Origin: Halopiger goleimassiliensis
GTDB taxonomy: Archaea > Halobacteriota > Halobacteria > Halobacteriales > Natrialbaceae
NCBI RefSeq assembly: GCF_000455345.1
Contig: NZ_HG315690.1
Location: 2,493,360 to 2,557,359 of the forward strand
Direction: 5' to 3'
DNA length: 64,000 nt
Shown piece after piece: positions 43,345 to 52,218 of the stretch (its first letter is position 1; every line of letters begins with the position of its first letter). The notes under the pieces were generated by a model. It saw only the letters and a list, made by a program, of their open reading frames with translations, did no database searches and was not told the origin of the DNA. Made by a program: the position numbers and the translations under genes.

Positions 43345-43989
43345 ATGTACGATACCGTACTGGTGCCGACGGACGGCAGCGAGGCCGCGACGCGGGCCGT
43401 CGAACAGGGACTCGCCATCGCCGACCGGTTCGACGCCACGGTACACGTCCTGTTCGTCGCCGACGTGGACGAGCGGACGCCCTGGGACCTCTCGGAGAGC
43501 CAGCCGGCCGAATCGATGCGAGAATACGGCCGGAACCTCACCGACGGCGTCGCCGAGCAGGCACCCGCGGACCTCGAGGTCGTCCCCGTCGTCGAAGCGG
43601 GCGACCCCCGGGAGGAGATCCTCGCGTACGCCGACGAACACGGCGTCGACGTGATCGTGATGGGGACTCGCGGGCTGAGCGGCATCGATCGCTTCCTGCT
43701 GGGCAGCGTCGCCGAACACGTGATGCGAAACGCCGAGTGTTCGGTCCTCGTCACCCGCGCCGACGACGACGAGCGACCGGTCGAGACGGCCACGGCGGCG
43801 CTCGAGGTCGCCCGAGCGGAACTCGAATCGGCCGAACGCATCGATGCCGAGACGCTACGGATCGACGACGACCCACACGAGATGGGCGGCTACTGGATCG
43901 TCAGCGCCGAAACGGACGAACGGGCGTTCAACGTCCACATCTCGAGGGCGACCGGGACCGCGCGAATCGCCGACGTGACCGGGGAGTAG
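43345..43989 (+). CDS. Universal stress protein with a C-terminal extension
   Basis: 214 residues. Residues 1-145 are a UspA domain: YDTVLVPTDGSEAATRAVEQ at the start and VIVMGTRGLSGIDRFLLGSV plus AECSVLVTR at the end (the G-2x-G-9x-G-S ATP-binding motif). A further ~70 residues follow, with IDAETLRIDDDPHEMGG and AFNVHISRATGTARIADVTG, an extra alpha/beta piece not usual in Usp proteins; it might be a small PepSY-like or lipid-anchoring domain but is unassigned. First of four Usp genes in this window. Confidence 0.88.
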   Translation: MYDTVLVPTDGSEAATRAVEQGLAIADRFDATVHVLFVADVDERTPWDLSESQPAESMREYGRNLTDGVAEQAPADLEVVPVVEAGDPREEILAYADEHGVDVIVMGTRGLSGIDRFLLGSVAEHVMRNAECSVLVTRADDDERPVETATAALEVARAELESAERIDAETLRIDDDPHEMGGYWIVSAETDERAFNVHISRATGTARIADVTGE

Positions 43990-44170
43990 CGTGTCGGTGG
44001 CTGAAACCGACCCGGGTTCTGCCCGCTCGCAGTTCGGTCGGCCTCGCGAACGCCCCGTCGTATACTAGCAGCCACCAGTCAGTACCCACCCGATCGCGTC
44101 CCGACGCCCCTCGCGGAACGCGACCCCATCTCGAGTGTGATCGGCGTGTACAGTGGGTTGTCCGGGAGTA

Positions 44171-46396
44171 TCACCCGTCCGGATCGAGGGTCGACAGCGT
44201 GAACCCCCAGGTCACGTCGACGTCGTCGTCGCCGAACCCCTGTTCGAACGCGTACCCGTCGCCGTCGCGTGGCTCGTCCGTTTCGGGGTGAGTGGTAACG
44301 ACGAACCGTCTGGTACTCGTCTCGCCGGGATCGAACGCCGTCGTGGCTCCGCCCCAGGCGATCGACTCGTGGGGGAGGAATGCGGGCTCCCACCAGCCGG
44401 CGTCGGTACGGTCGACGAATCCGGGTGCGAACGTCTCCGCAGGGAGGAGCACGAGCCGGCGGCCCTCGGGTCCGAGACCGACGGTGGAGCCGAACGGCCA
44501 GCGCCCTATCGACGCGATCAGCGACCGGTCGTCCGTGACGTTCTCGAACGTGATCTCGATCAGGCCCGGGTGGGTGTCGGTGACCGGCTCCAGTACGTCG
44601 ACCGTGAACTCGCCCATGAACGCCTCCGGGAGGTCGACCTCGTCCGCGACTGCGAGATCGTGAACGACCTCACCCGGGGCCGTGCTATCGCCCGCGAGTT
44701 CGACGGTTCCCGTGATCTCGAGTTCCCACCCGTCGTGATCGGTTCCCCATTCCCCCGGAGTGAGGACGTGGCTAACGGAAAATTCGTACGTCCCCGGACG
44801 GATTCCGTGGGTTTCGTCGGAGAGCGTGTAGCTCTCGCTCACCGTCTCGCCCGGCGAAATCGCCGTCGAGAGACCGATGCTGTTCACCATCCCGACCCCG
44901 CGGTGCGGAGTCGTGTGTACGTAGCCGCTCTCCTCGTACGCCGACGTCCAGGCGACGAGCCTGTGCCCTTGCTTCTCGTCGTGGAGCCTGAAGATCCCGA
45001 ACGGCTCCGGCGCGCCGGTGGTAAACCGCAGCGGTTCGTCGCCCTCGTTCGTCACGGCGAGCGTCACCGACACGTCCTCGTCCGCGTCGATCCGATCGCC
45101 CTCGATCGCGAACGAGACGTCCACGGGGGCGTCCTCGTTCACCGCGACGTCCCACTCCGCGTCGACGTCGAAACCGCCCATACCGAACGGGAAATCGCTG
45201 CCGACGTAGCACGGTTCCGGTGGCGTTACACTTCGATCCGGGATCGGTTCCGCGTCCGATTGCCAGACGCCGGCCCGGCCGTCCCCCGACCCGATCGCCA
45301 CCAACCGACCGCCGACGCTCACGTAGAGGGTCCCGTCGGCGACGGCGGGGCTGCCCACCGGCCACTGGAACCGAAGCCACCACTCGATCTCGCCCGTCTC
45401 GCAATCGAGCGCGTAAACTCGATAGCGGGTAGCGACGTAGACGGTCTCCGCGGTAGCGACGACGCTTCCGGCCTCCAGCGCGTCGTCGTCTCGACGCCAC
45501 TCGACGTCCCCGGTCGCCGCGTCGACCGCGAGCGCCCGCGATACCCACTGTTCCCCGTCCTGCTGTCGACCCGTGAGGTAGAGCGTTCCGTCGATCGTCG
45601 CGGCGTCGGTGGCCCGGAAGTTCCCCTCGAGCGTCCACTTGCGGTCCCCGGTCGCGGCGTCGTGGGCGAACAGGCCCCCCCGCGTGGCGGTGAACACCAT
45701 CCCATCCGAGACGGTCGGTGGACTCCCGGCGCGATCGATCGTCTCCTCCCACTCGGTGTCGCCGCTCTCCGCCTCGAGGGCAACCAGGTTGTCGTTGCCG
45801 ACGACGAAGACGCGGCCGTCGGCTACTGTCGGTGCCGTTAGCGTGTGAACGTCGCGACGCCAGCGTTGCTCACCGTCGTCGGTCTCGAGCGCGACGACGG
45901 GGCCGCCGCCACCGGAGCAGGCGTAGACGGTGTCCCCGTCGAGGGCGAGGCCGCGCGTCGTGTCCGTCGGGTCGGTCCACACCTGCTCTCCCGTCTCCGC
46001 GTCGAGCGCGTAGACGCCGCCCGCCGACGCGTACACGGTTCCGTCTCCGACAGCGATCGCTCGTTCGACGTCGTCGTCGATCGGTGCTTGCCACTGTCGT
46101 TCGCCGGTGGTTCGATCGAACGCGAAGATGGCCTGGTTCCGGAGACCACTACCGACGTACACCGTCCCGTCCTCGATAACCGGGGCGGTGGTGAGTCCCC
46201 ACGTATCGCTCCACCAGCGTACTCGGCCGCCACCGGCCGGACCGGACGCGGTTGCAGCGCCGGTGTGTGCGGCGTCGGCCTGGAACTGCGACCAGTCACC
46301 AGGTAGTTCGTCGGAGCCCTCGACGTCACCGAGACAACCGACGAGCAGGCCGGCGGTTCCGGCGCTCGCCCCAGCAAGGAAGGTTCTGCGGCGCAT
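44171..46396 (-). CDS. Tat-exported lipoprotein: PQQ-type beta-propeller plus two copies of a shared C-terminal domain
   Basis: 741 residues. Signal RRRTFLAGASAGTAGLLVGC with lipobox LVGC. Residues ~35-400 are a WD/PQQ-like propeller with repeated blades such as AIFAFDRTTGERQW, VYALDAETGEQVW, LVALEAESGDTEW and VYALDCETGEIEW. The C-terminal part has two related beta domains: PFGIFRLHDEKQGHRLVAWT with YEESGYVH, and a second PFGSTVGLGPEGRRLVLLPA with DRTDAGWWEP. A homologous domain closes the lipoprotein at 52219. A cell-surface binding or assembly protein; BamB-like roles exist in bacteria, but nothing is proven here. Confidence 0.88.
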   Translation of the reverse strand: MRRRTFLAGASAGTAGLLVGCLGDVEGSDELPGDWSQFQADAAHTGAATASGPAGGGRVRWWSDTWGLTTAPVIEDGTVYVGSGLRNQAIFAFDRTTGERQWQAPIDDDVERAIAVGDGTVYASAGGVYALDAETGEQVWTDPTDTTRGLALDGDTVYACSGGGGPVVALETDDGEQRWRRDVHTLTAPTVADGRVFVVGNDNLVALEAESGDTEWEETIDRAGSPPTVSDGMVFTATRGGLFAHDAATGDRKWTLEGNFRATDAATIDGTLYLTGRQQDGEQWVSRALAVDAATGDVEWRRDDDALEAGSVVATAETVYVATRYRVYALDCETGEIEWWLRFQWPVGSPAVADGTLYVSVGGRLVAIGSGDGRAGVWQSDAEPIPDRSVTPPEPCYVGSDFPFGMGGFDVDAEWDVAVNEDAPVDVSFAIEGDRIDADEDVSVTLAVTNEGDEPLRFTTGAPEPFGIFRLHDEKQGHRLVAWTSAYEESGYVHTTPHRGVGMVNSIGLSTAISPGETVSESYTLSDETHGIRPGTYEFSVSHVLTPGEWGTDHDGWELEITGTVELAGDSTAPGEVVHDLAVADEVDLPEAFMGEFTVDVLEPVTDTHPGLIEITFENVTDDRSLIASIGRWPFGSTVGLGPEGRRLVLLPAETFAPGFVDRTDAGWWEPAFLPHESIAWGGATTAFDPGETSTRRFVVTTHPETDEPRDGDGYAFEQGFGDDDVDVTWGFTLSTLDPDG

Positions 46397-46588
46397 ACGT
46401 TACACCGACATGTTCGTCTCATAAGTTGTTTCTGAAGGCTCAAACGACGATTGTACCTTGCGTACTACTACCACAACGCATCTCGGCCGACTCGAGTCGA
46501 CGCGGGCTGGAAACTCCGTTCGTCGATTGCCGAACGAAAATCGCCGCGGTACGACGTGATCGGTGAGACCGTTCGAGCAACCCCGTCG

Positions 46589-48127
46589 TCACTCGAGCCA
46601 GTCGACGAACGACCCCTCGAGCAGCGTCTCGCGCTGGCGCTCGACGTACGTTCGTTGCATCGCCGTGATCGCCTCGGCGAGCGAGGCACCCGACTCGAGG
46701 TGGTCGCGGATCCGGCGTCGCTTCCACGCGGCCGGCGTCGTTTCGCGCTCGAGACGGCCCTCGAGCGGGGCGAGGTAGCGGTCGATCGCCGCCGAGCCGA
46801 TGCCGCGGGTCTCGAGGCCGTCCCTGGCCGCCGCGAGCAGTTCGTCGTAGATGCGCTCGCGGTCGGTCGTCCGATCGCCGTCGGCGTCGATCCAGACGAA
46901 CTCGGCGTCGAACCCGTCCCGCACCGCGTTGTAGAAGTTCTCGCGGGCCCGCTCCCACTCGAGGGTCGCGACGGGGTGTTCGCGTCGCGGGAGGCTCTCG
47001 AGCAGGCCGGCGACGGCCGCGAGGAAGGCGACGCTGTCCCGGACCGTCGGCTGGGCCGGCAACGGGCGGAACTCGATGCGGGCGTTCGCCGCCGACTCGG
47101 AAGGCGCGTCGAAGACCGGCCGGATCCACCGCCAGTAGCTGCCGTGTTTGTACCGCAGGTGGCGGTACCGATCGTCGAACCGATCCCGGGGCGCGAGTTC
47201 GGTCGGCACGATCGGCGGATCCTCGGCGATGCGGTCGACTGCCTCCTCGACCGTCTCGAGGTCCCGGGGGAACCGAACCTTCGCCGGCGGCCCGTCGGCC
47301 GGGTTCGACGCGTCGTCGGTCGGGTTCATCACGCGCTCGAACACCGGAATGCGGTGTTCCATCCAGCCGTCCGCGAGGACATCTCCCCCGGTCGCGTCCG
47401 CGTCGTAGAAGTCCGGCGGGAACACCGGGGAGTTGACGCCCAGCGCCAGCAACGGTCCCGCGACCCGGATCGCGTACCGAAAGTACTCCGGCAGATCCGG
47501 CGCGTGGGGGACCTGGTAGTGGGGCTGGATGGAGGTGATGAGCGACTCGAGGCCGACCGTCTCCGCCGAACAGTCGACGTGTGGTGCCTCGAGTACCATC
47601 CCGGCCGGATAGTCGGCGTTGCTCATCGCCTGGTAGCGCGCGACGCCGCTCATATTCGTCGAGATCGTCAGGCCGTCGCGCTCGACGGTGTCGGTGAGGT
47701 AGTCGCGCGCCGATTCGCCTGTCGGCGGGACCGTCCAGAGGCCGTCGCTCACGAGGTCGATCCCCTCGGAGCGGGTCTTTGCCCGAGCGGCCGCGAGCCG
47801 CGCCTGTACCTCCCGTTGCTGGGCGGCCAGGCCGTACTCGTTCAGCGGCTGGGGGCTCGTGTTCATCTCGGCGTTGTGCAGCCCCATCTCCGCGTCGAAC
47901 CCGATGAACGACAGCAGCCACCGGGGGACCCGCGCCAGCGAGGCGTCGTTCCGGTCGACGCCGTAGAACTCGTACTCGAGGCCGACGATAGCCTGCGGAT
48001 TGTCGAACCGGCCGTCGCGAAGGTCCTCTTTGAGCCGTCTCGCCTCGGCGTCGACGCGCTCGCCGAAGCGCTCGGGGTCGGTCCCGATCGTCTCCCTGAC
48101 GTCGTCGACGAGGTCCGAGTCGATCAT
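46589..48127 (-). CDS. GCS2-like carboxylate-amine ligase (glutamate--cysteine ligase superfamily)
   Basis: 512 residues from ATG 48125-48127. The opening GLEYEFYGVDRNDASLARVP and NAEMNTSPQPLNEYGLAAQQ fit the GCS2-type N-terminal domain that binds ATP and amino acid; later parts hold SIQPHYQVPHAP, YKHGSYWRWIRPVFDAPSES and ARIEFRPLPAQP. Haloarchaea make gamma-glutamylcysteine with a related enzyme, but that protein is shorter (about 360 residues), so a different amide-bond product is possible. Substrates unknown. Confidence 0.7.
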   Translation of the reverse strand: MIDSDLVDDVRETIGTDPERFGERVDAEARRLKEDLRDGRFDNPQAIVGLEYEFYGVDRNDASLARVPRWLLSFIGFDAEMGLHNAEMNTSPQPLNEYGLAAQQREVQARLAAARAKTRSEGIDLVSDGLWTVPPTGESARDYLTDTVERDGLTISTNMSGVARYQAMSNADYPAGMVLEAPHVDCSAETVGLESLITSIQPHYQVPHAPDLPEYFRYAIRVAGPLLALGVNSPVFPPDFYDADATGGDVLADGWMEHRIPVFERVMNPTDDASNPADGPPAKVRFPRDLETVEEAVDRIAEDPPIVPTELAPRDRFDDRYRHLRYKHGSYWRWIRPVFDAPSESAANARIEFRPLPAQPTVRDSVAFLAAVAGLLESLPRREHPVATLEWERARENFYNAVRDGFDAEFVWIDADGDRTTDRERIYDELLAAARDGLETRGIGSAAIDRYLAPLEGRLERETTPAAWKRRRIRDHLESGASLAEAITAMQRTYVERQRETLLEGSFVDWLE

Positions 48128-48318
48128 GGCCCTCACTCCGTTCGTTGGTGCGAATCGATATTCAACGTATTCGTCGCGTCCGGACGGACGGGGCCATCAG
48201 GCCCGTCGACTGGATCGAGGAGTCGGTTTCGAGTCAGCCGTCAGTTCGGGTCCTCGAGGATGTGCCGGAGCGCGATCGCGGTCGAAAGGTTTAGTTCGGG
48301 GCTCACGTAATAGCGGAT

Positions 48319-48480
48319 ATGGATCGAGGACAGAACACTGGCGGCCTCATGTCCAGTGCCGGACTCGTCCGGTACTTCGACTCCGAGGACTCGAACGCGA
48401 TTCACATCAACCCCAAGACGGTCATCGCGACCGGCGTCATGCTGGGCGTTCTCGTCCAGTTGCTGACGTTCGTCGCGTAG
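48319..48480 (+). CDS. secG: Preprotein translocase subunit Sec61-beta (SecG)
   Basis: 53 residues, too short for usual ORF cut-offs: starts [20 protein letters not shown], then [20 protein letters not shown] and a single C-terminal transmembrane helix ([13 protein letters not shown]). This is the archaeal Sec61-beta pattern: an unstructured N-terminus with SAGL(V/I)RYFD, a positively charged turn, then the tail anchor. It associates with SecYE. Divergent from the GCS2-like gene; the AT-richer gap holds the promoter. Confidence 0.92.
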   Translation: MDRGQNTGGLMSSAGLVRYFDSEDSNAIHINPKTVIATGVMLGVLVQLLTFVA

Positions 48481-48560
48481 CCCGATCGATAGTCCCCGTT
48501 CTCTCAGCTCGTTTCGGTAACGATAGCCGTTGCTGTCTGTAGCAGCCACTGAAAGCCGAT

Positions 48561-48644
48561 GTATACTCGACCGAACGAGGCTGTGCGTGTATACTCGACC
48601 GAACGAGGCTGTGCGTGTATACTCGACCGAACGAGGCTGTGCGA
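48561..48644 (+). repeat. 28-bp tandem repeat, three units
   Basis: The unit starts GTATACTCGACCGAACGAGG and ends CTGTGCGT. Copies lie at 48561-48588, 48589-48616 and 48617-48644, the last differing only in its final base. There are no spacers, so it is not a CRISPR array. It sits in the gene-free stretch 48481-48770 after Sec61-beta. The GTATAC in each unit could give repeated promoter or protein-binding sites. Confidence 0.9.
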
Positions 48645-48770
48645 TCGGTTGTAATTCGTATCTGTTGTTTAGAGTACGCTCTCACGAGTCAGTCGGCCGT
48701 TCGAGCCTGGCAGAACGTCGAGTGAACGCTCGCCGACAGCCGCAAGGCGTCGTCGGACCGGCGACCGGCT

Positions 48771-49916
48771 TCAGGCTTCGTCGAACCGGTAGACGTGGTT
48801 GACGTCGGCCACGTAGAGCGACCCGCCGGCGATCACCGGTTCGCAGTTCGGGGTACTGCCGATCGTCTCGTGCCACTGCTCGTCGCCCGTGTCGCAGTCG
48901 AGGGCGTGGACGTGACCGTCGCCGCCCTCGACAGCGGTGACGTAGGCCGTCTCGTCGGCGACGGTGACGGCGTGCCCGATGTCCCTCTCGTCGTCGATCC
49001 CGAGGTCGAACTCCCAGTCGAGAGTGGCATCCGCTTCGGCGTCGATGGCGATCACGCGGCAGTCCCGCAGACCGACGTACACCGTTTCGCCGTCCCACGC
49101 GGGGTTCATCCACGCATGCGCTCCGTAGCTATCCGTCTCCCACAGCGTCTCACCGGTCTCGGGATCGACGGCACCGACGCGGTCGTCCACGAAGTAGAGT
49201 TCGTCGTCGGTGGCGATCGGACGACGTGTGCTCGGGGCCGTTCGTTCGGACCACTGCCGCTCGCCGCTCTCGAGGTCCACCGCACGCGCCCGGACGGACC
49301 TGTGGTTGAAGTAGGTCGTCCCGTCGACCACGACGGGATCGGTCCACGTGTTGTCGTCCGACTGCGTCCGCCACCGTTCGGAGCCGTCGTCGGCGTTCAG
49401 GGCGAGCAACGTCCCGTCCCAGATTCCCGCGAGCACGGTTCCCTCGGCCACGGTGAGCGATCCGTGGACGGGGTTGTCGGTCTCTGTGTCCCACAACTCC
49501 TCGCCGTCCTCGGTGTCGAACGCGCGGACGCCTGCCTCGGTGCCGACGTAGAGCTGACCATCTACGACGGCCGGCGCAGCGCTGTTGGTCGCGGGCAGAT
49601 CGGCCGACCACTCCGTGGAGCCGTCGTCCAGGGCGACGCGGTGGGCGTTCTCCCGCCCGGCGACGAACGCCCCGCCGTCCGCAACGACGAGTCCGCGCTT
49701 GGTTCCCACCTCGGATTCCCACCGCTGCTCCACGTCCGACGTCGGACCGGCGGCGTCCGTCGATCCAGTGTTTCGGAGGTCGTGACCGGCCATCGGCCAC
49801 TGGCCGCCGGCGACGCCGCCGTCCCCGGTGCTGCCGCTGAGGCACCCGGCGACGCCGAGCGCACACGCTGTTCCCCCCAGGCGTAACAACTCCCGTCGAT
49901 CGTACTGCGGCACCAT
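48771..49916 (-). CDS. Tat-exported lipoprotein with a PQQ-type beta-propeller
   Basis: 381 residues from ATG 49914-49916 (longer starts are possible). Signal: DRRELLRLGGTACALGVAGC with lipobox VAGC. The rest is a beta-propeller with blade ends such as HRVALDDGSTEWSADLP, VRAFDTEDGEELWDTETD, LLALNADDGSERWRTQSD and VHALDCDTGDEQWHETIG. No extra C-terminal domain, unlike the protein at 44171. Extracellular, membrane-anchored; binding partner unknown. Relative of the propeller proteins at 44171 and 60582. Confidence 0.88.
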   Translation of the reverse strand: MVPQYDRRELLRLGGTACALGVAGCLSGSTGDGGVAGGQWPMAGHDLRNTGSTDAAGPTSDVEQRWESEVGTKRGLVVADGGAFVAGRENAHRVALDDGSTEWSADLPATNSAAPAVVDGQLYVGTEAGVRAFDTEDGEELWDTETDNPVHGSLTVAEGTVLAGIWDGTLLALNADDGSERWRTQSDDNTWTDPVVVDGTTYFNHRSVRARAVDLESGERQWSERTAPSTRRPIATDDELYFVDDRVGAVDPETGETLWETDSYGAHAWMNPAWDGETVYVGLRDCRVIAIDAEADATLDWEFDLGIDDERDIGHAVTVADETAYVTAVEGGDGHVHALDCDTGDEQWHETIGSTPNCEPVIAGGSLYVADVNHVYRFDEA

Positions 49917-50169
49917 AGTCAGGACAATTGACATCTTCAATAATAAGCTAGGTGGTTACAGACGATAACAGACAGGAATGTAATAGGGCGATACGTTTCG
50001 CGTATCACCTCGGGATTCGAATATCGGTTCAAGAAGGGTTCTTCCGCCCGTTCTGGAAGAGGTGATATCACACTCGGTCGCCGACCCGGACGGGATCGGC
50101 CTCCAGCTCGTCGCCGCGTGACGACCGCACGACGCGCACTTTTTGAGCCACCCGTTCCTACGGCCGCGC
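49917..50169. other. Intergenic, AT-rich gap before pdxT
   Basis: About 250 bases. AT-rich near 49925-49965. A small hairpin GATACG-tttcg-CGTATC lies at 49990-50006. It probably holds the divergent promoters of the propeller gene and pdxT. No gene seen. Confidence 0.4.
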
Positions 50170-50787
50170 ATGGTACTGACAGCGGGCGTCGTCGCCGTTC
50201 AGGGCGACGTCGACGAACACGCCGACGCCATCGACCGCGCCGCCCGCGAACGCGGCCTCGAGGTCGAGATCCGGGAGATCCGCGACGCCGGGATCGTTCC
50301 CGACTGCGATCTGCTCGCGATGCCCGGCGGCGAGTCGACGACCATCTCGCGGCTGCTCCACCGCGGGGGGATCGCCCCCGAGATCCGCGCGCACGTCGCC
50401 GCGGACAAGCCGCTGCTGGCGACCTGCGCCGGGCTGATCGTCGCCTCGAGCGATCCGAACGACGATCGGGTCGACGAACTCGGCCTGCTCGACGTCGGCG
50501 TCGAGCGCAACGCCTTCGGCCGCCAGAAGGACAGCTTCGAGGCCCCGCTCGACGTCGCGGGACTCGACGAGCCCTACCCGGCGGTGTTCATCCGCGCGCC
50601 GGCCATCGAGTCGGTCGGCGACGCCGCGGTGCTGGCGACCTGGGACGACCGTCCCGTCGCGGTCCGGGACGGTCCGGTCGTCGGTACCGCATTCCACCCC
50701 GAGTTGACCCCAGACAGCCGGGTTCACGACCTGGCCTTCTTCGGGAACGACGACGCGACGGTGCCGGCGCTCGAGGACGCCGCGTAG
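50170..50787 (+). CDS. pdxT: Pyridoxal 5'-phosphate synthase glutaminase subunit
   Basis: 205 residues from ATG 50170. PdxT releases ammonia from glutamine and passes it to PdxS. Class I glutaminase features: GVVAVQGDVDEHADA at the start, GGES at residues 53-56, the catalytic Cys86 in LLATCAGLIVASS, and FHPELTPDSRVHDLAFF with the catalytic His-x-Glu pair. PdxS is not in the window. Single gene with its own upstream gap. Confidence 0.95.
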   Translation: MVLTAGVVAVQGDVDEHADAIDRAARERGLEVEIREIRDAGIVPDCDLLAMPGGESTTISRLLHRGGIAPEIRAHVAADKPLLATCAGLIVASSDPNDDRVDELGLLDVGVERNAFGRQKDSFEAPLDVAGLDEPYPAVFIRAPAIESVGDAAVLATWDDRPVAVRDGPVVGTAFHPELTPDSRVHDLAFFGNDDATVPALEDAA

Positions 50788-50804
50788 CCGCCGGTCAGGA
50801 AATC

Positions 50805-51227
50805 CTATCGATGAGCCTGCAGGAACGCCTCGAGTTCCGGGACCGCGTCCGTGGGGTCGCGATACTCGGTCACCGAGACGGCGTCGTTGCCCCGGATCAT
50901 CGCCGAGAGGTCGTGGTCCGCGTCGGGGCGATAGAGACAGTGAACGGGTGTCTCCCAGGCGACCGCTCGCCCGACCTCGTAGCCGACGCCGAGGCTGGGG
51001 GTCGTCACTTCGGCCACCACGACGTCGGCCTGCCGGAGCCAGGCGACGTCCTGGTCGTGGATCTCGTCGTCGGTGAGGCCCGCTTCCGCCTCTTTCTCCT
51101 GGACGTTCTCCGTCCCGACGTGTTCCGTCAGCACCGTACCGTGGTCCTCGAGGACGTCGATCAGGCGCGCGTAGATATCGACGTCGGAGCGACCGCCCCG
51201 GATCGACCCGCTGAAGAAGATGTCCAT
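50805..51227 (-). CDS. Nucleoside 2-deoxyribosyltransferase-like protein (Rcl/DNPH1 type)
   Basis: 140 residues from ATG 51225-51227 (MAG could precede). MDIFFSGSIRGGRSDVDIYA is the typical start of this family, and DQDVAWLRQADVVVAEVTTP SLGVGYE supplies the catalytic Glu region. Members hydrolyse 2-deoxynucleoside 5-monophosphates or transfer deoxyribose. The convergent position next to pdxT gives no functional clue. Confidence 0.85.
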   Translation of the reverse strand: MDIFFSGSIRGGRSDVDIYARLIDVLEDHGTVLTEHVGTENVQEKEAEAGLTDDEIHDQDVAWLRQADVVVAEVTTPSLGVGYEVGRAVAWETPVHCLYRPDADHDLSAMIRGNDAVSVTEYRDPTDAVPELEAFLQAHR

Positions 51228-51394
51228 GCCGGCCATCTGGCTCTCGTCGGCTAATTATCGTTTCGATCCGATCGCCTCGCAGCCGACGCGTGACGGGCGA
51301 GCGGGCGGATTCGCACGGAAGCGGCCGGCGAACGCGTCCGTGCATGCATTCGCGACCGGACATGTTTTTCATCTTCGCCCCCGTCGGTCCGGAT

Positions 51395-51862
51395 ATGCAA
51401 GCGTCGATAGACGCGGTCCGCGTCGCGGGAACCCCCCAGGGCCCGGTGCCGGTGGTCGTCCTGGCGGTGGAGGGAGAGGACGACGTCGTGCCGATCTTCA
51501 TCGGCTTCAACGAGGCGACCAGCATCGCCCGCGGCCTCGAGGCCGAGGACATCGGGCGGCCGCTGACCCACGACCTCCTGCTGGACGTGATGGAGGAACT
51601 GGGCAGTCGGATCGACCGCGTCGTCGTCAGCGAGATCGCCGAGCGTGAGGACGGACAGGGCGGAACCTACATCGCCGACCTCCACGTCGAGACCCCCCGC
51701 GGCGAGACGGTGATCGACGCCCGGCCCAGCGACTCGCTGGCGCTGGCGGCCCGCACCAACGCCGAAATCGAGATCACCGAGGACGTCTTCGAGGACGGCC
51801 GAGACGACAGCGAGAAGTTCGACCAGTTGGAAGACATCCGCAACGTCTCCGGTGAACTGTAA
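51395..51862 (+). CDS. Bifunctional nuclease family (DUF151) protein
   Basis: 155 residues from ATG 51395. Core DUF151 pattern: VVPIFIGFNEATSIARGLEA near residues 30-50, RPLTHDLLLDVMEELGSRID, and VIDARPSDSLALAARTNAEI. Plant and bacterial relatives are described as bifunctional nucleases; in archaea the role is unproved. The stop overlaps the hisE start (TAATG), so the two are co-translated, suggesting a joint unit; direct pathway link unknown. Confidence 0.88.
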   Translation: MQASIDAVRVAGTPQGPVPVVVLAVEGEDDVVPIFIGFNEATSIARGLEAEDIGRPLTHDLLLDVMEELGSRIDRVVVSEIAEREDGQGGTYIADLHVETPRGETVIDARPSDSLALAARTNAEIEITEDVFEDGRDDSEKFDQLEDIRNVSGEL

Positions 51863-52146
51863 TGGACGACACGCTCGAGGAGTTGTTCGACGTCATCGAG
51901 GATCGCAAGGAACGCCTGCCCGAGGACTCCTACACCGCCTCGCTCTTTACCCACGAGAAAGGCGAGAACGCCGTGCTCGAGAAACTCGGCGAGGAGACCA
52001 CCGAACTCGTCCTCGCGGCCAAGGACGACGATTCCGACGAGATCGCCTACGAGAGCGCCGACATCGTCTATCACCTCCTCGTGCTCCTCTCGATGAAGGG
52101 GATGGAGCTCGAGGACCTCGAGGCCGAACTCGAGGCTCGTCGCTGA
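51862..52146 (+). CDS. hisE: Phosphoribosyl-ATP pyrophosphatase
   Basis: 94 residues: LEELFDVIEDRKERLPEDSY, SLFTHEKGENAVLEKLGEET and DIVYHLLVLLSMKGMELEDL are the HisE (MazG-like) helices with the Glu/Asp magnesium ligands. It performs the second step of histidine synthesis, cleaving PR-ATP to PR-AMP. Other his genes are not here; dispersal of his genes is common in haloarchaea. Confidence 0.93.
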   Translation: MDDTLEELFDVIEDRKERLPEDSYTASLFTHEKGENAVLEKLGEETTELVLAAKDDDSDEIAYESADIVYHLLVLLSMKGMELEDLEAELEARR

Positions 52147-52218
52147 TCGTCGTTCGGCTTTTCACGCTCGTCTCCTGTTCGCACAAAACACATTAGCGGC
52201 GCGCCCGAACGGACCGGT

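Noticed and set aside
48561-48644. Possible CRISPR array
   Set aside because: The 28-bp units are directly adjacent with no spacers and there are no cas genes; it is a plain tandem repeat.
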